64,000 nt of DNA, from NCBI GenBank assembly GCA_016713785.1, contig JADJOM010000002.1:248001-312000 (forward strand), written 5' to 3'. A program made the translations under genes and the position numbers. The stretch is from Gemmatimonadota bacterium (GTDB lineage Bacteria > Gemmatimonadota > Gemmatimonadetes > Gemmatimonadales > GWC2-71-9). The notes beneath the pieces are model-generated. The model searched no databases. It saw only the letters and a list, made by a program, of their open reading frames with translations, and was not told the DNA's origin. Positions 36,101-43,016 of the stretch are shown one piece after another (the stretch's first letter is position 1; each line of letters starts with the position of its first letter).

Positions 36101-37653
36101 AGACCTTCACCGGCGGGACCAATCTGGCCGCGCTCGAGCTGCCGATCCTCACCTACGACTCGCTCAGCCGGAACCGGACCCGCACCTCGCCCAAGGGCGG
36201 CAGCTACACCCGGCGCCTGTTCCGCTACGACCCCCTAGGCCGCCTCACCAACGCCTGTGACTCCACGGGGAGCCAGTGTCAAAACGTGATCAATGGCACG
36301 ACCGACTCCGCCTGGACCTACGATTCAGCCGGGAACCGCGGCCAGCTCGGCACCACGACGACCTACGGTGACGGCAATCGCCTGACGGCGTTCGGGACCA
36401 CGAACATCAGCTACGATGCCATCGGGGGCGTGGTCTGCCGGATCGTGGGCTCGTGTCCCGCCGGCACGGGGGTGGGATACAAGTACTCCTGGGACGCGCT
36501 GGGCCGGCTCCGGGGCATCCGGAACGGCTCGACAGGAGCCCTCGTGGACAGCATGTTCTATGATGCACTCGGGCGCCGGGTGCGGAAGCAGATGGCCGCC
36601 GCGGACGAATACTACGTGTACGAGGGCGACCAGGTCATCTTCGACCTCAACGCCGCGGGCACCGTGCTGCGCGAGTACGCCTGGTACCCCGGCGGGGTGG
36701 ACCGGCTCCTGGCCATGCGGACCACGACCCCGGTCAGTGATACCCTGGCGGCGATCCTCGACCCGATCAACGGCACCGTGCGCGGCCTGGCCCGGCTCCG
36801 GACCGGCGCCAAGGTGAAGGAGTACGCCGAGGCGCCCTGGGGCGACGCGGTGGCCGATACCGGCCTCGTGGTCCGCTATCACTTCGCCGGACGGGAGTAC
36901 GACAGCGAGAGCGGGCTTTACTACATGCGGGCGCGGTACTACGACCCGGCGCTGGGGCGATGGATCAGCGAGGACCCGATCGGGATCGCGGGGGGGCTGA
37001 ATGGGTACGCGTATGCGGGGAATGATCCGGTAAACGGCAGGGATCCTTCGGGGCTCAAGCTGGTTTGTACGACGGTGGAGCTGGATGGCTACGGCGGGGG
37101 GCGTCGAGAGTGCAGGGACGTCTGGGGGCCCTTGGATTGGCTTGACCCGGGCGAGCAGTGTGCGATGGACACCTTCCACGACCCGGAATGCAGCGGCTAC
37201 CCCGATCAGGATGTGCTGGACTACTACAGTGGATTGGGAGGGGGAGAGGGACCCGGGGCCGGCAAAGGTGCTGGGCCTTGCGACGCGGTGTCACACAATC
37301 CGGCCGTTTTCGCGGCGCTGAATTCAGCCTGGCAATCGACCTTCAAGTCCGGAGCTGAGGAGGGAGGGGCACTATTCGGCCACGGACTGGGGCTTACCGG
37401 ATTCACTGGCTGGACTAGTAGTGGCTTGAGAAGTCAGCTCAAGATCCAAACTCCGTTTCCGGTTGGCGTATTTGCGCTGTTCCATTCTCACCCAAACGCC
37501 GGAAGGAGTGGACCACGATCCGTGTGGCTTCAAGCGCCAAGCCCTAGGGACACCGCTCTCGCGGACAGTCTCCGGCTACAGATCTTCGTTGTCTCGAGGG
37601 ACTCATTCTTCACCTACCGCCCAGGCATGGGGACAACTGGATGCCATCGATGA
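33106..37653 (+). CDS. RHS-repeat polymorphic toxin with JAB/JAMM metalloprotease tip
   Basis: This 1515-residue secreted protein starts at GTG 33106 with a signal peptide (about residues 1-30), then an Ig-like domain (about 35-150) and a long series of YD/RHS repeats (about 320-1250). The RHS core ends with GREYDSESGLYYMRARYYDP near residue 1265 and the self-cleavage motif DPSGL near 1313. The 200-residue tip holds a candidate JAMM zinc site: E1418/E1419 in EEGGALFG, H1460 and H1462 in HSHP, and S1479-P-R-D1482. JAB proteases of polymorphic toxins share this pattern. The spacer between HSHP and SPRD is longer than usual. A small lipoprotein gene overlaps the stop. Confidence 0.88.
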   Translation: MHFRLPWPPHHSVLAAILTLLAALPVAARGQIQAPLAGGGGSDIVVTPDGGTASVPTGATGQTVVFTVKNVGLSVLSESFACTSTGTITCTGLSLNSYSFDPDDQISVTATFSTGTGGPGTLTLGAWGDASDQGWYNITVTGPALPIISLAPHNATNRDVSRCVAACFDGTYAHSAPAYYSLGQARGITLIYNSQTHKPAPVILADVSLPAGGTVPTTYSVQVRRPGAGTWLTLLNGATIAYFTPHASGTTRLAVAFDAATHQMDSTDIVPLEMQVMANYSGSSLGATTPVNVLTHSRRKSLFGAGVGLAGYQRLYRTTAGDILVTDGDGSVAFYDSTAAGYLRPAGAPGIRLEIKPGNPAASRYVRTYLDGTSLEFNDKGFLTRAVDRFGNATVFGYHAAPLDTLLATITDPMGKVLQLCYNAGCTAAAAKLQKVKVLPGAGERVVSYAYAGDTLVQIQDPDSFTQMLGYGSNGLLASITDRAGSVTRLFYDGMRKLDSIRAPSVALFDGTSGQPKVTYTPAERTAWRPDVSGSTSNAPKPGAPADTALKSTIADPAGAITRYSQDRFGAPTKVTDPFNNSTLLTRDSDGRVTRIDESNGHYVTFSYNAQGQLTYSGDGPGGTSTTLHYVDTLRADVSYVEGDLVRTDYHYYGAGDPGGPAGALKDVYVGVTAAWPATGGGQLVSTYKADPLGRDTAAIDPLGHTTRFFYDPTWGHSLRVRDPSGIESRVTYDAAGRPDSSFSPLTLFTKTFYGPMNQVLSQWVGATGYHYGYTYDPATLQLTRVETPRRLGGAGPIVHKFSYNALGSLIARHDAADTTKADTLKYDLAGNLRKVRTRRGDVIDMSYDKAGRLLSRAGPGMPTDYFAFDTVAGRWNVAWNSVARDSVHLDSRGRLDFWRQTLNGRTYSGTITYDAKDRPIRRVVKPSSPAADSSVVEFVYATTTGVRDSLCVFANPRRCVTFKSRSDFTVDTLVFNRGTANAWRLLQAQDASHRITSQTFTGGTNLAALELPILTYDSLSRNRTRTSPKGGSYTRRLFRYDPLGRLTNACDSTGSQCQNVINGTTDSAWTYDSAGNRGQLGTTTTYGDGNRLTAFGTTNISYDAIGGVVCRIVGSCPAGTGVGYKYSWDALGRLRGIRNGSTGALVDSMFYDALGRRVRKQMAAADEYYVYEGDQVIFDLNAAGTVLREYAWYPGGVDRLLAMRTTTPVSDTLAAILDPINGTVRGLARLRTGAKVKEYAEAPWGDAVADTGLVVRYHFAGREYDSESGLYYMRARYYDPALGRWISEDPIGIAGGLNGYAYAGNDPVNGRDPSGLKLVCTTVELDGYGGGRRECRDVWGPLDWLDPGEQCAMDTFHDPECSGYPDQDVLDYYSGLGGGEGPGAGKGAGPCDAVSHNPAVFAALNSAWQSTFKSGAEEGGALFGHGLGLTGFTGWTSSGLRSQLKIQTPFPVGVFALFHSHPNAGRSGPRSVWLQAPSPRDTALADSLRLQIFVVSRDSFFTYRPGMGTTGCHR
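36754..37056 (+). repeat. RHS-core direct repeat, copy A (in the long RHS gene)
   Basis: This 303-bp block encodes ILDPINGTVRGLARL through the DPSGL motif. It has a second copy at 38160-38462 of the same length, with roughly nine in ten bases alike by eye. Confidence 0.85.
37164..37249 (+). repeat. Linker repeat, copy A
   Basis: This block encodes FHDPECSGYPDQDVLDYYSG. It recurs at 38600-38685 with near identity, although the sequence between it and the RHS-core block has diverged between copies. Confidence 0.8.
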
Positions 37654-38012
37654 GACACACGGCCCTGAACATGGACTTCACCCTGGCGAAGCCAATTCGC
37701 CGACTTGCCTGGCTGGCATGTTTCGCGCACCTCGGTTGCTCCGGGCGCCCGCCAGACTCAGCACCGATTGACGCAGCTGTGTCGCCATCGCCTGACAGCT
37801 CTGCACTGGTGGCAGTCGCGATGGACTCGTTCTTTGCAGCGCTACACGAAGCGCCGCGAGGCCGGCAATTGAAGGTTGTCAGCTTCAAGCGCGACGCTGG
37901 CGGATTCCACCTGCAACTGGAGGTGGCCACCAATGAGCCCACATTTGGGGGCGGGGGAATGGTGCACTTCGACAAGCGCGGTCGTTTCTTGTCGATCGAA
38001 TTGCATCAGTAG
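37650..38012 (+). CDS. Candidate immunity lipoprotein for the JAB toxin tip
   Basis: A 120-residue protein whose ATG overlaps the RHS stop (ATGA). It begins with a signal peptide and lipobox (LACFAHLGC, Cys near 29), so it would be a periplasm-facing lipoprotein. The mature part has a polar domain with KVVSFKRDAGGFHLQLEV and ends in GGMVHFDKRGRFLSIELHQ. The immediate position after the toxin tip and the lower GC are typical of cognate immunity genes. I do not recognise a named immunity family. An alternative ATG at 37641 adds three residues. Confidence 0.7.
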   Translation: MRHTALNMDFTLAKPIRRLAWLACFAHLGCSGRPPDSAPIDAAVSPSPDSSALVAVAMDSFFAALHEAPRGRQLKVVSFKRDAGGFHLQLEVATNEPTFGGGGMVHFDKRGRFLSIELHQ

Positions 38013-38159
38013 GTGGTGCGCGTGACCAGCGCAACCATGCCGGTTCGCTGCCACGTCCAGTGGGCACCTGGCCAGGCAGCATCGCAGGACTGGATCTTCT
38101 CCTCGTGGCCTGCTTTCCCCTTTCTGGTGGGGGCGGACTAGGATCCATCCCGAACTCCC

Positions 38160-38462
38160 ATCCTCGACCCGATCACCGGCACCGTGCGCGGCCTGGCCCG
38201 GTTCCGCACCGGGGCCAAGGTCAAGGAATTTGCCGAGGCGCCCTGGGGCGACGCGGTGGCCGATACCGGCCTCGTGGTCCGGTATCACTTCGCCGGGCGG
38301 GAGTACGACAGCGAGAGCGGGCTCTACTACATGCGGGCACGGTACTACGACCCCGCCCTGGGGCGGTGGATCAGCGAGGATCCGATCGGGATCGCGGGCG
38401 GGCTGAATGTGTACGCGTATGCGGGGAATGATCCGGTGAACCTGACCGACCCATCGGGCCTG
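38160..38462 (+). repeat. RHS-core direct repeat, copy B (orphan tip)
   Basis: Second copy of the 303-bp RHS-core block; an in-frame TAG at 38139 separates it from anything upstream. Confidence 0.85.
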
Positions 38463-39083
38463 GACCCGGACTGCAAGCCGATTGATGTCCCACCGGGGCC
38501 GGGGCAGATCCCGGGGATTGGCCAGCAGTGCAAGCGGCCATGGAACCCATTCGGGCCGGGTGGGCCGTTGGAGTGGCTGGATCCCAGCAACGAGTGCGGG
38601 ATGGACGTCTTCCACGACCCGGAATGCAGCGGCTACCCCGATCAGGATGTGCTGGACTACTACAGCGGATTGGGGGGTGCGGAGGGGGATGGAGGGCAAT
38701 CGGCATCCGGCGACCCGAGTTGCTATGAAAGGAACAAGTTCTCAGCCTTGTTTGGGGATGGCATGGTCGGCAAGACGGTCGAGTTCATCGAAACGGGGAG
38801 TGCCTTAGTGACATTCGCAGATGTTGGTGCGAGCATCTTCAAGGCCGGGCGAGCCGGGACTCAAGGATCGAGTGGCGTCCCAGCTAGCGCGTTCAATTGG
38901 GCGGCCCGCCAGGGCGCGGACAGGTTGCGCCTAAGGTATGGTAGGAGGATAGCTGCTGCAGCTCAAGGCTATCTTGTTGGCATCGGCGATATCCTCTCAC
39001 CGACAGCTTGGGTGATAGCTGTAGGGACAGGTGTCTACAACACTTCGATTTCCATCGAGTGTCGGGTCGGGTGGATCCAGTAG
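38184..39083 (+). CDS. Orphan RHS tip with an alternative C-terminal domain
   Basis: From GTG 38184 this 299-residue frame carries the last part of an RHS core, the DPSGL motif near residue 94, a linker shared with the long RHS gene (about 125-168), and a different C-terminal domain. That domain contains alternating hydrophobic stretches (ALVTFADVGASIF, ILSPTAWVIAVGTGV) and a basic segment. I do not recognise it. RHS loci elsewhere store such displaced tips, which recombine into the main gene. No Shine-Dalgarno is evident, so it may be silent. A small downstream gene follows after 15 nt. Confidence 0.75.
   Translation: MRGLARFRTGAKVKEFAEAPWGDAVADTGLVVRYHFAGREYDSESGLYYMRARYYDPALGRWISEDPIGIAGGLNVYAYAGNDPVNLTDPSGLDPDCKPIDVPPGPGQIPGIGQQCKRPWNPFGPGGPLEWLDPSNECGMDVFHDPECSGYPDQDVLDYYSGLGGAEGDGGQSASGDPSCYERNKFSALFGDGMVGKTVEFIETGSALVTFADVGASIFKAGRAGTQGSSGVPASAFNWAARQGADRLRLRYGRRIAAAAQGYLVGIGDILSPTAWVIAVGTGVYNTSISIECRVGWIQ
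38600..38685 (+). repeat. Linker repeat, copy B
   Basis: Second copy of the linker encoding FHDPECSGYPDQDVLDYYSG, at +1436 from copy A. The core repeat is offset by +1406, so 30 bp differ between blocks. Confidence 0.8.
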
Positions 39084-39098
39084 CGGGGGGACTACAAT

Positions 39099-39503
39099 AT
39101 GGCTTCGAAGCAGTGGCACCAGGCGGTCAACCGCAGGCTTGGCGCTCGGGAGGTCCTGGATACCGAGCGTGCCTATGCGGAGTTCTGGTCCCCGCTCGGA
39201 TTGTCCTTGGAGGGAACGCAGGAAGCCCTCTGGGTCTTTGAGGTGGAGTACGGGATACCCATGGGAGGGCTTCGGCCGACCGACCCGCTCCGTGCATTCT
39301 TCGAGCCGCCTTCGGACCGGGGGGTTCTAACCAGGTGGTTGAGCGAATTCTGGTCTGGCGACAGGTCCGACGCGGTGATGGAGCACTTGGCACGCAGGCG
39401 CAAGGCCACCGGGATTGCTCTTTCGCATGAAGCTCCTTTGACGCTCGGGGACTATGCCCTGGCATGGAACGGGGCACGCCGGGGCGAGGTGCAAGCCGAC
39501 TAG
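39099..39503 (+). CDS. Candidate immunity protein for the orphan tip
   Basis: A 134-residue soluble protein whose ATG lies 15 nt after the orphan tip stop. It has no signal peptide. The segment ALWVFEVEYGIPMGGLRPTD faintly recalls acyl-carrier-like DUF1493 proteins, but I am not confident. The place directly behind a polymorphic toxin tip and the lower GC suggest an immunity function. The lack of a signal peptide contrasts with the lipoprotein behind the JAB tip, so the two tips may act in different compartments. Confidence 0.6.
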   Translation: MASKQWHQAVNRRLGAREVLDTERAYAEFWSPLGLSLEGTQEALWVFEVEYGIPMGGLRPTDPLRAFFEPPSDRGVLTRWLSEFWSGDRSDAVMEHLARRRKATGIALSHEAPLTLGDYALAWNGARRGEVQAD

Positions 39504-39649
39504 CCAGCTACTCCACAGGCCCCCCAAGGCCTGGTGCGGAGAGCAGCGCCGTGGCGCCCGGCAAGGCCGGGGCCTTCACGCGCCCAATGCCGCAGGTACA
39601 CTGGAGCAATCGAACGAGGGCCGCCCATTGACCGTCGTTGCTCAAGCGA

Positions 39650-39819
39650 ATGGCCGCGGGTGCCGCGGTCTTCGCGATGAATGCGACCGGCTGGACCATC
39701 CTGGCGCTGCTGACCCGCCCCCGTGACGAAGTCGCGCTTGGCGTGGAAAGGATGCCGCCTTCGGTGCTGGCGGCGCTCTCGCCGGCCTCATGTTCTTCGT
39801 GGTCGCGGCGGAATCGTGA
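39650..39819 (+). pseudogene. Small membrane protein, probably frameshifted
   Basis: From ATG 39650 the frame encodes MAAGAAVFAMNATGWTILAL, then drifts into a Ser/Arg-rich tail. A shift to the -1 frame near 39775 gives ALAGLMFFVVAAES and a TGA at 39817-39819, which would supply a second membrane helix. A single missing base would explain it. Similar to the small membrane protein that follows only in being hydrophobic. Low confidence. Confidence 0.35.
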
Positions 39820-39843
39820 CCACACCACAGCGGCGGGATTCCG

Positions 39844-40104
39844 ATGTCTGACGAGCCTCGTGCGCGCCAGGACCGCTGGCTGACGCACCCGGCACTGATC
39901 TTCGGATCCATCCTGGGCATCGGATTGGCCGTACGGTCCGCCCGGAGGGCAGCCGGCAATTCGATGGCCGGCGAGGGCTTTGCACGCGAGCTGCTGATTC
40001 ACCTCTGCATCTTCCTCCCGCTTGGCCTGGTGGCAGGCCGCATCTGGTACCGGCTGATGGTCGGAGCTGGCTTCGGACATCGGGAGGAGGACGAGCAGAA
40101 GTAG
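39844..40104 (+). CDS. Small two-helix membrane protein (86 aa)
   Basis: An 86-residue protein with two hydrophobic segments (about 17-35 and 50-70) and a charged C-terminus (HREEDEQK). No family recognised. It lies at the downstream edge of the RHS island, 25 bp after the broken small membrane gene, and could belong to it. The region from 40105 to 40327 that follows holds no supported gene. Confidence 0.6.
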   Translation: MSDEPRARQDRWLTHPALIFGSILGIGLAVRSARRAAGNSMAGEGFARELLIHLCIFLPLGLVAGRIWYRLMVGAGFGHREEDEQK

Positions 40105-40327
40105 GGACCCCACAGGACCCAGGGCGGGCGCCCGGTGAGCCGGACCTGCGGGATCAGAGGCGCAGCAAGTCTCCTACGGAAGGCACTCTTCGGCTGGCTA
40201 GGCAGCAAGTACCTGGGCGAAATGCGCCGCCGGCGCACCCGCAACAGCGGGGCGGACACCGAGTAGGTCGGCGCCACCTTCCGGGGCCCGGTGATCAAGG
40301 CCTGCAGCCCGGACCGGCCGGACAGCC

Positions 40328-42394
40328 TCAGAACCACTCCCCCAGCCGCACGAACATCCCGTTGCGGCTGTCGCGGGTGATGCCGTACTCCACCCGGATC
40401 TGGCCGATCGGCGTGGCGGCGCCGACGCCGATGCGTCCGCCGGTCTGCCACCGGCCGCGGGGCACCGCCGGCCCGCCCGTGGCCACCTGCCCCGACACCG
40501 CCGTGACCCGCGCCGAGATCGGCCCGAAGAGCGGCCGCTCCACCAGCAGCTCCAGCGACAGCTCGCGATCGCCCCGCAGCTCCCCGACGTTGAGCCCCGG
40601 GAAGCCGTCCACGCCCCCCAGCGGGAAGGTGCGCTGCAGCGGCAGGTCGCGGCCCCACCCGAAGCGCAGCGTGGGCGTGACCCGGAGTCCGTTGAGCGGG
40701 AAGACCCGCCGCGCCTCCACCTCCACCCGGCGATAGCGGTCGAGCAGCATCCCCTGCGCCCAGATGCCGCTGGGACGGTAGCGCGGGCCGCTGCTGATCT
40801 GCGCCACGCCGCCCCACGCCGTCCCCTCGGGCGCGCCCCCCTCCGCGTGCCAGGTGTGCGCCACGCCGCCGAGCTCCACCAGCCACTCCCGCCCGAAGCG
40901 CCGCTCCGCCCCCACGATGGCGGTGAGCTCGCGCACCTTGGTGGACGGCAGGCTGCCGCCCTTCTTGTTGAAGGCGCGGACCTCCTCGCGCGCGATCATC
41001 CCGCCCAGCAGCGGCCGCTGCAGCAGCCGGCCCACCCCGGCGGTGCGGAAGTTGAGCGCCAGCTCCTGGCGCAGCTCGCCGAGCACCAGCGTCCCCGAGG
41101 TCTCGACGCGGGGAATGGTGGCGCCGCGGTCCACGCCGCCCACCCACATCTGCCCGCCGAGGTCGTTGTCGTAGGCCACGCCGGCCACGCCCACCCGCGG
41201 GGCGGCGGTGCGCACCAGCACGTCGAGGCGCAGGGCGTCGGCGGGCCCGGTGGGGCGCAGCCACACCTCGCGGAACTCGTCGAGCTGCGCCAGGCGGGTG
41301 AGGTCGTCGCGCAGCGCCCCGACCTCGAGGTCGTTCCCCTCGCGCAGCCGCAGCTGCCGGCGGAGCAGCGTCTCGTCGCCGGGGCGGCCGCCGGAGAGGC
41401 CGATCTCGGTGACGTGGTACAGCGGGCTCTGCCGCGGCTCCAGCGGCGGCGCGCCACAGAGAGTGCGGCCCTCGAGCGCGGCGCGCGCCGCCTCGTAGCC
41501 GGCGTGGCGGATCTCCCGCTGGTGCAGCATGTCGAAGTCGAGCGGCTGGTAGGAATCCACCGCCGGCCGGATGAGCAGGTCGTCGGGGCCCAGGGAGTCG
41601 AGCGGCTGGGTAAAGAGGTAGGAGACCAGCAGGTCGGCCACGACCAGCGGGTTCTCGCCCTGCACCGAGTCGGGGGGCCGCCAGCTCACGTCGGAGACGA
41701 TGAGCCGCGCCGCGCCCTGGGCCCGCGCCACGCCGATCGGCACGTTGGCGGCGAGGCCGCCGTCCACCAGCTGCCGCCCCTCGATGCGCACCGGGTCGAA
41801 CACCAGCGGGATGGCCATGCTGGCCCGCACCGCGCGGGCCAGGTCGCCGCTCTCGAGCACCACCGCGGCGCGGGTGCGCAGGTCGGTGGCCACCGCGCGG
41901 AAGGGGATCGGCAGGGAATCGAAGCTGCCGCGGGCAAAGAGATTGCCGCGGAGCAGGGCGCGGTTGAGGGCGGCGTTCACCCCGGTCTCCCGCGCGATCG
42001 ACTGCGCCACCCGGAAGCCGCCCGTCCCCTGCTCCCACACCACCAGCGGACGCCGGTCGCCCAGGGCGCGCGGGGTGCGCTGGTCGGCGTTGGTGAACAG
42101 CTCCGCCAGCCCCAGCGAATCGGCCAGCGACGCGATCTGGGCGGCGCTGTAGCCGCTGGCGTACATCGCCCCCACGATGGACCCCATGCTGGTGCCCACC
42201 ACGAAGTCGGGCCGCACCCCCAGGCTGTCGAGCACCCGGAGCACCCCGATGTGGGCCAGCCCCTTGGCGCCGCCCCCGGAGAGCACCAGCCCGAGCGGCC
42301 CCCGGTCGGGGCAGGCCTGGGCCCGGAGCGCGCCGGCCGGGCCCCCGGCCAGGAGGGCAATCATGAAGAACACCAAGGCTCGACAAACACGCAT
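40328..42394 (-). CDS. Patatin-like phospholipase with POTRA and beta-barrel (type Vd)
   Basis: This 688-residue protein has a signal peptide (MRVCRALVFFMIALLAGG), a patatin domain (about 30-290), a POTRA-like segment (about 320-390) and a C-terminal Omp85-type barrel (about 400-688) ending in WF. The patatin oxyanion motif GGGAKG, the nucleophile Ser in GTSMGS and the Asp in DGG are present. The plan matches PlpD-type autotransporters that export a phospholipase. TATGTT sits 6 nt before ATG 42394. Confidence 0.9.
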   Translation of the reverse strand: MRVCRALVFFMIALLAGGPAGALRAQACPDRGPLGLVLSGGGAKGLAHIGVLRVLDSLGVRPDFVVGTSMGSIVGAMYASGYSAAQIASLADSLGLAELFTNADQRTPRALGDRRPLVVWEQGTGGFRVAQSIARETGVNAALNRALLRGNLFARGSFDSLPIPFRAVATDLRTRAAVVLESGDLARAVRASMAIPLVFDPVRIEGRQLVDGGLAANVPIGVARAQGAARLIVSDVSWRPPDSVQGENPLVVADLLVSYLFTQPLDSLGPDDLLIRPAVDSYQPLDFDMLHQREIRHAGYEAARAALEGRTLCGAPPLEPRQSPLYHVTEIGLSGGRPGDETLLRRQLRLREGNDLEVGALRDDLTRLAQLDEFREVWLRPTGPADALRLDVLVRTAAPRVGVAGVAYDNDLGGQMWVGGVDRGATIPRVETSGTLVLGELRQELALNFRTAGVGRLLQRPLLGGMIAREEVRAFNKKGGSLPSTKVRELTAIVGAERRFGREWLVELGGVAHTWHAEGGAPEGTAWGGVAQISSGPRYRPSGIWAQGMLLDRYRRVEVEARRVFPLNGLRVTPTLRFGWGRDLPLQRTFPLGGVDGFPGLNVGELRGDRELSLELLVERPLFGPISARVTAVSGQVATGGPAVPRGRWQTGGRIGVGAATPIGQIRVEYGITRDSRNGMFVRLGEWF

Positions 42395-42400
42395 GGGGCA

Positions 42401-42406
42401 AACATA
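42401..42406 (-). promoter_or_regulatory. -10-like element TATGTT for the patatin gene
   Basis: On the minus strand TATGTT is separated from ATG 42394 by 6 nt, so the transcript is predicted to be almost leaderless. Confidence 0.45.
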
Positions 42407-42415
42407 ATCGCCCCC

Positions 42416-42444
42416 TTGCGCCGGGCATCGGTGGGTCATAATAC
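42416..42444 (+). promoter_or_regulatory. Promoter of the ferredoxin at 42519
   Basis: TTGCGC (42416-42421) and TAATAC (42439-42444) are exactly 17 bp apart. A leader of about 70 nt with GAGGAG ahead of the ATG follows. Confidence 0.55.
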
Positions 42445-42518
42445 TTGGCGCTCAACGGCGTGATTCCACCCGATTCCGGCGGCCGCTGCCGGCATCACCC
42501 TGATCGAGGAGCAGCAGC

Positions 42519-42782
42519 ATGGCCTACGTGATCACTGAAGCCTGCATCGGCGTCAAGGATCGCGCCTGCGTGGACGTCTGTCCCGTGGATTGCATCTACG
42601 AGGGCGAGGACCAGCTCTACATCCACCCGGACGAGTGCATCGACTGCGGCGCCTGCGAGCCGGAGTGCCCGGTCAACGCCATCTTCCCGGAAGAGGACGT
42701 CCCGGCCAACCAGCAGACCTTCATCGCCAAGAACAAGGACGCGTTCACCAGCGACACGCCGCCGGGCAAGCCCAAGAAGTAG
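42519..42782 (+). CDS. Seven-iron-type ferredoxin
   Basis: An 87-residue ferredoxin of the FdxA type, with CIGVKDRACVDVCP near the N-terminus and CIDCGACEPECP near residue 40. The second motif is a complete C-X2-C-X2-C-X3-CP set for a [4Fe-4S] cluster. In the first, the usual C-X7-C-X3-CP spacing fits a [3Fe-4S] site. It probably carries electrons in the cytosol; the partner is unknown. The GAGGAG Shine-Dalgarno lies 8 nt before ATG, and a hairpin follows the gene. Confidence 0.92.
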   Translation: MAYVITEACIGVKDRACVDVCPVDCIYEGEDQLYIHPDECIDCGACEPECPVNAIFPEEDVPANQQTFIAKNKDAFTSDTPPGKPKK

Positions 42783-42827
42783 CTGATAGGCCCCGGCCAT
42801 CGGCCGATCGGACCCGTCAACCAGTCC

Positions 42828-42855
42828 ACGACCCCCCGCTCCGGCGGGGGGTCGT
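42828..42855 (+). terminator. Rho-independent-like hairpin after the ferredoxin
   Basis: A perfect 12-bp stem (42828-42839 with 42844-42855) and 4-nt loop TCCG is followed by TCGTCATT, a weak T-containing tract, 46 bp past the stop. Confidence 0.75.
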
Positions 42856-43016
42856 TCGTCATTGGGGGGACGGCAGCCTGACGGAAAGGAGAGACGCCCC
42901 ATTGCCGAACTGCATTGGCCGCGGCAATGGGGCGTGGAGGGAAGGAGTCAGCGGGTCTACCCGGGGGTAACCCCGCCACGCATATAGACGCACCGGCCCC
43001 GGGAAAAGTTGCAGCG

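Noticed and set aside
39454..39726. A 90-codon plus-strand frame across the end of the second immunity candidate
   Set aside because: It overlaps a better-supported gene in another frame and its composition is shadow-like.
40105..40327. Possible gene remnant between the RHS island and the patatin gene
   Set aside because: No frame has a start, SD and composition like neighbouring genes.
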